Positions 57,674 through 64,000 of a stretch of 64,000 nt of DNA are shown in pieces. The stretch lies in the NCBI RefSeq assembly GCF_002742625.1, contig NZ_PEBF01000001.1, forward strand, positions 3,782,001 to 3,846,000, written 5' to 3'. The notes beneath the pieces were generated by a model. The model worked only from the letters and a program-made list of their open reading frames with translations. It ran no database searches and had not been told where the DNA came from. The stretch's first letter is position 1, and each line of letters opens with the position of its first letter. The position numbers were made by a program, and so were the translations under genes. Origin of the DNA: Caulobacter sp. FWC2. Its GTDB lineage: Bacteria > Pseudomonadota > Alphaproteobacteria > Caulobacterales > Caulobacteraceae.

Positions 57674-59035
57674 TCAGGCGGCCTGGGCCTGCTTCAGGCG
57701 TTGCAGGCCTTGTGCCGCCAGGTCCGTGAGCGAGCGCAAACCCAGCTCTGAAAAGACGTCGAAGGCGCTGGCCAGGGCCGCGCCGGCGCGGGCCAGGCGA
57801 GCATCGTCGCGGCCGGTGATCTCGACCCGGGCTTCGTAGAGACGGGCCAGGTTCATCTGGGCGACGGCCCAGCTGGCCGGATCGCGACCGCCAGGCGCGG
57901 CGGCCAATTCGGACTTGAAGGCCAGTTCGGCGGCGTCCAGCACCGCGAGATCCGCGGTCAGCTCGGCGCAGCGCGCCAGGCACAGGGCGCGGTTGTTGGC
58001 GACCACGGCGCGCAGGGCCAGGGCCGGCTGGGCCTTCAGCACCTGGGTGGCGCGGTCATAGGCCGAGACGGCTTGCTCGAAGGCGCGCTCGCTGGTCGAG
58101 GCCTCGCCCAAAGCCTGGAGCCCCGCGCCCATCGCGGCGCCGGCGCGGGCCCAGTCCATCGGGCTGTGCTCGATCGACAGCACGTCGACGGCGGCGAAGT
58201 GGGCCTCGACACCCTTGGTGATGTGGGTCAGCTCGCCGTCCAGCTCGCCCAGCAGGACGAGCGCCTGGCCGCGCAGGCCTTCCAGGCGGGCCCACGCCAG
58301 GGGTTCGAAGTCGGAGTCGAGCACGCCGGCGGCCGTCTTGGCTTCGGCGGCGGCCAGCTCGGCCAGGGCGCGGTCCTTCAGACGCTCGGCGCAGGCCAGG
58401 ATCAGTTCGAGACGCGCGGCGCGCTGGTCGGCCAGCAGCAGACGAGCGGGACCGCCCTTCACGCGCTTGGCCGCAGCCAAGGCGCGCAGCGGCGCTTCAT
58501 AGGCCTGAACCGCGGCCAGGGCGCGGTCAACATTGTTGTCGGCCAGGGCGGCGCGGCCTTCCAGACCAGCGGCCAGGGCGTTGCACAGCGGCGTTCGCCG
58601 ATCGGCCGGCGTGCGGGCCAGGGTGGCCGAAGCGGCGGCGATCAGGCCCTCGTCTCCGAACAGGTCGGCGCCGAGGATGGCCAGTACGGCTTGCTCACAG
58701 CGCGCGCCGGCCAGCGCGTCGTGGCGGCGCTCGGCCTCGAAGATCTTCACGGCGGCCTCGGCCTGGGCCGCGCCCTTGCGCAGCGCCGTGGCGTCGCCGC
58801 TGCGGCGGGCCAGTTCGCGCCAGACGACGGCGGCCTCCAGGAGACGCGCGCCCCGGTCCTTGGCGCCGATGCGGCCGGCGACCACGTCCGCCGAACGCGC
58901 TTCGTTGTTCAGCAGGCGCAGATCCAGCAGCTCGAGCAGCGAGGTGTCGCCGCCGGTCAAGCCTTCACGCCAGGCTCCCTTGGAGTCTGCGTCCACACCA
59001 AACAACCGCTTTAGATCCCGCCCGAACTCGAACAT
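57674..59035 (-). CDS. Large alpha-helical (TPR-like) protein, CtrA-type site upstream
   Basis: 453 residues from the ATG at 59035 (MFEFGRDLKRLFG); upstream frame to 59101 is unlikely. Almost entirely alanine- and leucine-rich helical repeats that look like tetratricopeptide-type pairs (for example LALRAVVANNRALCLARCAEL and WAVAQMNLARLYEAR). No signal and no other domain, so it is probably a cytoplasmic scaffold. A perfect CtrA-type site lies about 90-105 bp upstream, and flagellar genes lie 2 kb downstream. The family was not recognised by name. Confidence 0.8.
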   Translation of the reverse strand: MFEFGRDLKRLFGVDADSKGAWREGLTGGDTSLLELLDLRLLNNEARSADVVAGRIGAKDRGARLLEAAVVWRELARRSGDATALRKGAAQAEAAVKIFEAERRHDALAGARCEQAVLAILGADLFGDEGLIAAASATLARTPADRRTPLCNALAAGLEGRAALADNNVDRALAAVQAYEAPLRALAAAKRVKGGPARLLLADQRAARLELILACAERLKDRALAELAAAEAKTAAGVLDSDFEPLAWARLEGLRGQALVLLGELDGELTHITKGVEAHFAAVDVLSIEHSPMDWARAGAAMGAGLQALGEASTSERAFEQAVSAYDRATQVLKAQPALALRAVVANNRALCLARCAELTADLAVLDAAELAFKSELAAAPGGRDPASWAVAQMNLARLYEARVEITGRDDARLARAGAALASAFDVFSELGLRSLTDLAAQGLQRLKQAQAA

Positions 59036-59428
59036 CGCCTTGCGCACTCCGCCTACGGATCGTCCCACGCCGGGACAGCCCGACAGAGGTTCAACGCACA
59101 ATCAGCAAAACCGGAGCCAACGACTTTAACAAGTGGTTAACAGGTGTTTACGACACGTTAACCATAAATATTTCCTATATTTTTACACCTTGTTTCGAAT
59201 TCCGACCAATTTGGTTGACCATGTAGTGAATTGGCACACTTCTTGCTTTGCCGAATACAAGCTGGACCGCGGAAAGACGCGCGTTGTTAGAACTTCGTTC
59301 ATTGAACTGAAAATGACGTTAACCCTAAGATTTAAGCCCTGGTTTACCTTTCGTTCACGGGCGCCCTCCCCTTCTCGCGGCGAAGCAGGCTAGAACGCGG
59401 CCAGGAACGATTTCTCCGGAGCCCGCCC
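59036..59428. other. AT-rich intergenic region with CtrA-type site
   Basis: About 390 bp between divergent genes. Positions 59125-59340 are conspicuously AT-rich, with several GTTAAC-like hexamers. It contains the perfect CtrA-type site at 59126-59140. A GTG-started frame at 59133-59393 was considered and rejected. Confidence 0.6.
59126..59140 (+). promoter_or_regulatory. Perfect CtrA-type binding site TTAA-N7-TTAA
   Basis: TTAA at 59126-59129, seven bases, TTAA at 59137-59140, then C. It lies about 90-105 bp upstream of the helical protein start (59035, minus strand) in an AT-rich segment. CtrA binding is inferred. Confidence 0.65.
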
Positions 59429-59908
59429 ATGGTCGCCGTCACTCTCTGGATCGCCAGTCTCTGCCGCGCCGAACCGGGCTATGGCGGCTGGTCGTATGTG
59501 CGGCGGCTGGACGGCGAGAGTGGCCCAGAGGCGATCAAGGGCGCGGCCGGCGGCGAGCGGCGCACAAGCGCCGCGAAGATGAGCCTGACGGCCCTGACCG
59601 AGGCGCTGCAGAGCCCGTCGGACCTGCCCAAGGACACGCCGATGACCCTGCGCTTCGCCGATCCGGATCTCGCCGGACAGTTGGTGGCGTCGGATGGCGC
59701 CTACGCCACGGCGGAGCCCGAAGCCTGGGCCGCCGCGCGCGCCGCGCTCGCGGCCCGTCCTGTTCTGGAACTAATCCCCGCGTCGCCCTCCGCGCCAGCG
59801 AACGGCTTCCTCAACGCCTGGGCCGAGTTCGGGCTGGATACGGCCAAGTCGCGCGGCAGCTTCAAGGCCGCGATCCCGAAACCGAACCTGCTGAAGTTCC
59901 CGGGCTAG
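59429..59908 (+). CDS. RNase H-like-fold protein, catalytic residues missing
   Basis: 159 residues. The first 60 residues follow the RNase HI pattern of strand, GxGG, then Met-x-Leu helix ([13 protein letters not shown] and [15 protein letters not shown]), but the first catalytic Asp is Ala9 and the Glu of the Met-Glu-Leu motif is Ser52. The Asp of the third motif may remain at about 78. The C-terminal part (after [13 protein letters not shown]) has no counterpart. It is probably not a nuclease; fold assignment is by eye. Its stop overlaps mgsA by 4 bp. Confidence 0.65.
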   Translation: MVAVTLWIASLCRAEPGYGGWSYVRRLDGESGPEAIKGAAGGERRTSAAKMSLTALTEALQSPSDLPKDTPMTLRFADPDLAGQLVASDGAYATAEPEAWAAARAALAARPVLELIPASPSAPANGFLNAWAEFGLDTAKSRGSFKAAIPKPNLLKFPG

Positions 59909-60285
59909 GCGGGCCGACCGCCCACGATCAGGTCCGCCGTCGCCGGATTGCAGGCGAACGGGATGTTCGCCAGGGTCGCCATACGGATCAGCGCCTTGAC
60001 GTCGACGTCGTGCGGCTGCGGCGACAGCGGGTCGACGAAGAAGATCAGCACGTCCAGGCGTCCCTCTGCGATCATCGCCCCGAGCTGCTGATCGCCGCCC
60101 AGAGGACCGCTCTTCAGCCGCACCAGATCAAGATGCGGCAGCGCGTCCAGGATCCGTCCGCCGGTCGTGCCGGTGGCGAACAGCGCCTTGCCCTTCAGAT
60201 AGGTTTCATGCGCGACAGCCCAATCGACCAGGGCGGCCTTCTTGTCGTCGTGGGCCACCAGACCGATGGCGAGGGGAGCGGGCAT
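59905..60285 (-). CDS. mgsA: Methylglyoxal synthase
   Basis: 126 residues. The AHDDKK start, [11 protein letters not shown] phosphate loop and [16 protein letters not shown] segment with catalytic Asp65 are diagnostic. It converts dihydroxyacetone phosphate to methylglyoxal and phosphate, bypassing lower glycolysis under phosphate limitation. It is cytoplasmic and stands alone. It converges with the RNase H-like gene with a 4-bp overlap. Confidence 0.97.
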   Translation of the reverse strand: MPAPLAIGLVAHDDKKAALVDWAVAHETYLKGKALFATGTTGGRILDALPHLDLVRLKSGPLGGDQQLGAMIAEGRLDVLIFFVDPLSPQPHDVDVKALIRMATLANIPFACNPATADLIVGGRPA

Positions 60286-60453
60286 GGCGCGATTCCCGAG
60301 AGGCTAGGGCCGCACTCATTTCGCGCCGGCGCGCCGATGGCAAGCATCGCTCTGCTCGCGGCTTGAGCATGGCGCGCTTTTGCGCCGGCCGCCTCTTGCG
60401 CGCGCCGCCGGAGCGGTTCGTCCTGAGCGCGTCGGGAAATGGGGAGAATGATC

Positions 60454-61686
60454 ATGACCAAGCGGATGTCTGGCGAGCCGGCGCTGGGGCGCCGAACCTT
60501 TCTGCGGAGCGCGGCCTTCCTGGCCGCCGCGGCGCCGATCCTGACCGAGGCTCAGCTGGCCAGGGCCGCCGCCCAGACCAGCGCGCCGCCGTCCGGCATG
60601 GCTCTGCACGGCCAGAGCCCCAATGCGCCGCCGCCCAGCATGACGCTGATCAACGCCAACGAAAACCCGCTGGGTCCCAGCAAGGCGGCGTGCGACGCGA
60701 TCGCCCGCGTCGCCCCCTTGGGCGGCCGTTATGACCTGAACGGCGAGACAGACCTGCTGGCGCGAACGTTCGCCGCCCAGAACGGCCTCAAGCTCGAGAA
60801 CGTCGCCGTGTATGCCGGCTCGTCAGAGCCCCTGCACTACAGCGTTCTGGCCTTCACCTCGCCGACGAAGAGCTTCGTCACGGCCGATCCGTCCTACGAG
60901 GCGGGGATGTACGCGGCCAAGACCAGCCAGGCCAAGGTCGTGAAGGTTCCCCTGACCGCAGACTGCGCCCACGACGTCAAGGCCATGGTCAAGGCCGACG
61001 CCCAGGCCGGCGTCATCTATATCTGCAACCCGAACAACCCAACCGGCACGCTGACCACCAAGCAGGACATCGTCTGGGCGCTGGAGAACAAGCCGGCGGG
61101 TTCGATCTTGCTGGTCGACGAGGCCTATATCCACCTCACCGACGCCCAGGACACCCTGGACCTGGTGGCCGCCGGCAAGGACCTGATCGTCCTGCGGACC
61201 TTCTCGAAGATCTACGGCATGGCCGGCATCCGCTGCGGCTTTGCCGTCGCCCGTCCGAACCTGCTGGCCAAGCTGGCCCCGTTCGGCCAGAACGCCATGC
61301 CGATCACCGGCTCGGCCGCCGCCCGCGCCTCGCTGGAGGACGCCAGCCTGGTCCCGACGCGTCGCAAGATCATCGGCGACACCCGCCGCGACACCCTAGC
61401 CTGGCTGAAAGCCAACAATTACAAGGTCATCGGCGATCCTCAGACCAACTGCTTCATGATCGACACCGGCCGCAACGGCAAGGCCGTGTTCGCGGCGATG
61501 AAGGCCAAGAACGTCCTGATCGGCCGCACCTGGCCCATCTGGCCCAACGCCGTCCGTGTCTCCGTCGGCACGCCCGAGGAGATGGCCAAGTTCAAGGTCG
61601 CCTTCAAGGAGGTCATGGACGCCAAGCCCATGGCGCTGGGCGACCACGTTCAGCACGCCGAAATGGACTACTACGCCACCCTTTAG
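60454..61686 (+). CDS. Tat-exported PLP aminotransferase, HisC-like
   Basis: 410 residues from the ATG at 60454 (GGGGAGA before it; ATG at 60448 also possible). A twin-arginine signal GRRTFLRSAAFLAAAAP is at residues 12-28. The rest is a class I/II aminotransferase close to histidinol-phosphate aminotransferase: NANENPLGPS, NPNNPTG (192-198), DEAY (222-225), PLP lysine Lys252 in TFSKIYGMAGIR, and Arg260. All catalytic positions are intact, so it should work as a holoenzyme in the periplasm, which is unusual. The substrate is unknown. Confidence 0.88.
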   Translation: MTKRMSGEPALGRRTFLRSAAFLAAAAPILTEAQLARAAAQTSAPPSGMALHGQSPNAPPPSMTLINANENPLGPSKAACDAIARVAPLGGRYDLNGETDLLARTFAAQNGLKLENVAVYAGSSEPLHYSVLAFTSPTKSFVTADPSYEAGMYAAKTSQAKVVKVPLTADCAHDVKAMVKADAQAGVIYICNPNNPTGTLTTKQDIVWALENKPAGSILLVDEAYIHLTDAQDTLDLVAAGKDLIVLRTFSKIYGMAGIRCGFAVARPNLLAKLAPFGQNAMPITGSAAARASLEDASLVPTRRKIIGDTRRDTLAWLKANNYKVIGDPQTNCFMIDTGRNGKAVFAAMKAKNVLIGRTWPIWPNAVRVSVGTPEEMAKFKVAFKEVMDAKPMALGDHVQHAEMDYYATL

Positions 61687-61699
61687 GGCGGCGTAGCGG

Positions 61700-63298
61700 T
61701 TACGCCCGTTCCTTCGTCCGCTCGAAGCGCACCTTCGGATAGCGCTCAGCGACGTAGCCGATTTCCCAGGACGACTTGCCCAGGAACACCGGCTGCTCGT
61801 CGATGTCCTGGCCCATGGCCGACTTGTGCTTGCTGACGAAGTCCTCGACGTCGGCCCTGTCGCCGCCCAGCCAGCGGGCCTCGGCATAGGGGCTGGCTTC
61901 GAAGATGCACTCCAGCTGGTATTCGTTGGCCAGGCGATCGGCCATGACCTCGAACTGCAGCTGGCCGACGGCGCCGACGATGAAGTCGCTGCCGATCATC
62001 GGGCGGAACAGCTGGGTGACGCCCTCCTCGGCCAGACCTTCCAGCGCCTTCTTCAGGTGCTTGGCCTTCAGCGGATCCTTGACCCGCACGCGGCGCAGGA
62101 TTTCCGGGGCGAAGTTGGGCAGGCCGGCGAAACGCATCGTCCCGGTCTCGGACAGGCTGTCGCCCACCCGCAGGACGCCGTGGTTGGGAATGCCGATCAC
62201 GTCGCCGGCGAAGGCGTCCTCGGCCAGTTCGCGGTCGGACGCGAAGAACATGATCGGCGCGTTGACGCTCATGGCCTTGCCGGTGTTCTGGGCCTTCAGC
62301 TTCATGCCGCGCGTGAAGCGGCCGCTGGTCAGGCGCAGGAAGGCGATGCGGTCGCGGTGGTTGGGGTCCATGTTCGCCTGGACCTTGAAGACGAAGCCCG
62401 ACACCTCCGCGTCGCCCGGCGCGACATGGGTGTCGACACCGCCCTTATTGACCTTGGCCGGGTGCGGCGGCGGGGCATAGGCGCCGATGCCCGCCAGGAG
62501 TTCGTTGACGCCGAAGTGGCGCAGGGCCGAGCCGAAGAACACCGGCGTCATGTGGCCCTCCAGGAAGCTCTGGACGTCGAACGGCTTGGCGGCCTCGGAC
62601 ACCAGCATGGCGCCCTCCTCGACCTCGGCCAGCTCCTCGGGGTCGAGGTACTGCACCACCGCGTTCGACTTCAGGGCCACCGGGTCGGGATGCCCCTCCT
62701 CGTCGGTCGAGCTCTTCTTGGCGTAGGGGATGAACTTCTGGCCGCGCAGGTCCAGCATGCCCTTGAAGCGACCGCCCGAGCCGGCCGGCCAGTACAGCGG
62801 CGCGGGGTCCAGGGCCAGCTTGGACGAGACCTCGTCGAGCAGCTCGAACGGGTCCTGGGCCTCGCGGTCCATCTTGTTGATGAAGGTGATGATCGGAATG
62901 TCGCGCAGGCGGCACACCTCGAACAGCTTCAAGGTCTGGGGCTCGATGCCCTTGGCGGCGTCCAGCACCATGATCGCCGCGTCGGCGGCCGTCAGGGTGC
63001 GATAGGTGTCTTCCGAGAAGTCTTCGTGGCCCGGGGTGTCCAGCAGGTTGAACATCAGGCCGTCGTGGTCGAACGTCATGACCGAGGCCGAGACCGAGAT
63101 GCCGCGCTCGCGCTCGATCTTCATCCAGTCCGACTGGGTGCGGCGGGTCTGGCCGCGCGCCCGCACGGCGCCGGCGGCCCGGATCGCCCCGCCGGCCAGC
63201 AGCAGGTTTTCCGTCAGGGTCGTCTTGCCGGCGTCGGGGTGGCTGATGATGGCGAAGGTGCGCCGACGGGCGGCTTCAGCGGCGGGGGAAGAGCTCAT
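61700..63298 (-). CDS. prfC: Peptide chain release factor 3
   Basis: 532 residues. The GTPase domain starts with the P-loop SHPDAGKTTL, followed by ERERGIS, DTPGHEDF and NKMD. It promotes recycling of RF1/RF2 from the ribosome. It converges with the Tat aminotransferase across 13 bp. It is an ordinary full-length copy; in alphaproteobacteria RF3 is present in only some lineages. Confidence 0.97.
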   Translation of the reverse strand: MSSSPAAEAARRRTFAIISHPDAGKTTLTENLLLAGGAIRAAGAVRARGQTRRTQSDWMKIERERGISVSASVMTFDHDGLMFNLLDTPGHEDFSEDTYRTLTAADAAIMVLDAAKGIEPQTLKLFEVCRLRDIPIITFINKMDREAQDPFELLDEVSSKLALDPAPLYWPAGSGGRFKGMLDLRGQKFIPYAKKSSTDEEGHPDPVALKSNAVVQYLDPEELAEVEEGAMLVSEAAKPFDVQSFLEGHMTPVFFGSALRHFGVNELLAGIGAYAPPPHPAKVNKGGVDTHVAPGDAEVSGFVFKVQANMDPNHRDRIAFLRLTSGRFTRGMKLKAQNTGKAMSVNAPIMFFASDRELAEDAFAGDVIGIPNHGVLRVGDSLSETGTMRFAGLPNFAPEILRRVRVKDPLKAKHLKKALEGLAEEGVTQLFRPMIGSDFIVGAVGQLQFEVMADRLANEYQLECIFEASPYAEARWLGGDRADVEDFVSKHKSAMGQDIDEQPVFLGKSSWEIGYVAERYPKVRFERTKERA

Positions 63299-63359
63299 GC
63301 GCGGGGACTAGCCCCATCAGCCCTTTTTGTCACCTTCCCTCGCCGCTTGGCCTCGTAGA

Positions 63360-64000
63360 TTAGAACTTCGCCGACACGCGGGCGTACCAGAGGCCGCCAT
63401 CGGTGTCGTAGGGGGCGTTGCGCGAATAGATCAGACCGCGCGAGGCCTGGAACGTCGCTTCGTCCGGATAGGTGTCGAACAGGTTCTCGGCGCCCACCGT
63501 CAGCTTGATCGCGTCGGTGACCTGGGCGCTGACCGAGAGGTCCACCAGGGTCTTGCCCGCGAAGTTCTGGATCAGGTCGGCGGCGCCATTGGCCTGGGCG
63601 TCGGTCCACTCGCCCGACCAGCGGGCGCGGACCATGCCGCTGAAGATGCCGCGCGCATAGTCGAACGACACGTTGGCGGCGTTCTGCGGCAGGCCGTTTT
63701 CCAGGTTGATGCGGGCTAGGTTCGAGACCTCGGTCAGCTTGGAGCGGGTGACCTTGGTGTCGTTCCAGTTCCAGGCCGCCGTCAAGCCGGCCCGCCCGCC
63801 CAGAAGCTGGCCGCGCCACGAGCCGACCACGTCGACGCCCTGGGTCCGGGTGTCGAACGAATTGGTGAAGTAGCTGACCGTCGTCAGGCTGTCGGCGCCG
63901 GGAACGCCAGCCGCGACCAGCTGGGCCCGCAGCGTCGGGGTCACCGTGAAGTTCGGCGACACGGCGAAGCGGTTGTCGACATCGATGCGGTAGTAGTCGA
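63360..64000 (-). CDS. TonB-dependent receptor, C-terminal part, 5' end off the window
   Basis: Partial: the frame is open from the stop at 63360 through the right edge (last seen residues DYYRIDVDNRFAVSPN). The C-terminus has typical outer-membrane beta-barrel strands and ends KF-like in GLWYARVSAKF, with VGAENLFDTYP, the conserved TonB-dependent receptor motif. Caulobacters encode dozens of these for uptake of sugars, siderophores and other ligands. The N-terminal plug is outside the window, so the substrate cannot be suggested. Confidence 0.9.
   Translation of the reverse strand, partial: DYYRIDVDNRFAVSPNFTVTPTLRAQLVAAGVPGADSLTTVSYFTNSFDTRTQGVDVVGSWRGQLLGGRAGLTAAWNWNDTKVTRSKLTEVSNLARINLENGLPQNAANVSFDYARGIFSGMVRARWSGEWTDAQANGAADLIQNFAGKTLVDLSVSAQVTDAIKLTVGAENLFDTYPDEATFQASRGLIYSRNAPYDTDGGLWYARVSAKF

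Noticed and set aside
59133-59393. 86-residue GTG-started frame in the AT-rich region
   Set aside because: Codon usage unlike its neighbours, no ribosome-binding site, starts inside the CtrA-type site; regulatory DNA is the better explanation.

Overview
The window is about 64 kb of GC-rich, gene-dense chromosome from an alphaproteobacterium of the genus Caulobacter or a very close relative. The strongest evidence is a 691-residue CckA with its phospho-accepting His exactly at residue 322 and receiver Asp at 623, lying next to flhB, fliR and fliQ. Supporting signs are alphaproteobacterial GTTC-N7-GTTC SOS sites, TTAA-N7-TTAA CtrA-type sites, an F-ATPase zeta-type inhibitor gene and a TonB-dependent receptor. 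I see no tRNA, rRNA, phage, insertion sequence or CRISPR array.

Left part (1-25 kb). Two Tat-exported Gfo/Idh/MocA oxidoreductases face a secreted M13 peptidase. A dispersed purine cluster follows (purC, purS, purQ, purL). Between purS and purQ sits a TetR-controlled cytochrome P450-rubredoxin-DUF3291 unit. Between purL and a bolA/glutaredoxin operon lie a lipoprotein, a fasciclin protein, a hybrid histidine kinase and an M28 peptidase. The bolA-grxD pair is interrupted by an aldo/keto-reductase-like protein that has lost all four expected catalytic residues. Then come a thioesterase, a serine hydrolase, an htpX operon and rpsD.

Middle part (25-50 kb). This holds the glutathione-dependent formaldehyde pathway, two sensor kinases, trmJ, a beta-lactamase-fold lipoprotein that appears catalytically dead, icd, an AEC transporter, alaS, and recA with an SOS box. 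A PAS/degenerate GGDEF/EAL protein is divergent from recA. A DUF885 protein and several small genes follow, including a membrane-tethered LuxR-type regulator next to a DUF4199 protein.

Right part (50-64 kb). A putative glycosidase precedes the cell-cycle and flagellar block cckA, flhB, fliR, fliQ, with a CtrA-type site in front of fliQ. Then come an exported metallo-beta-lactamase-fold protein, a TonB-like protein, a large helical protein whose upstream AT-rich region carries a perfect CtrA-type site, methylglyoxal synthase, a Tat-exported PLP aminotransferase, prfC, and the end of a TonB-dependent receptor.

Most of the window is core chromosome. The points most worth following up are the P450-rubredoxin unit inside the purine cluster, the apparent pseudoenzymes (aldo/keto-reductase-like, beta-lactamase-like, RNase H-like), the exported aminotransferase, the CtrA-type sites in front of uncharacterised genes, and five convergent gene pairs whose stop codons share four bases.
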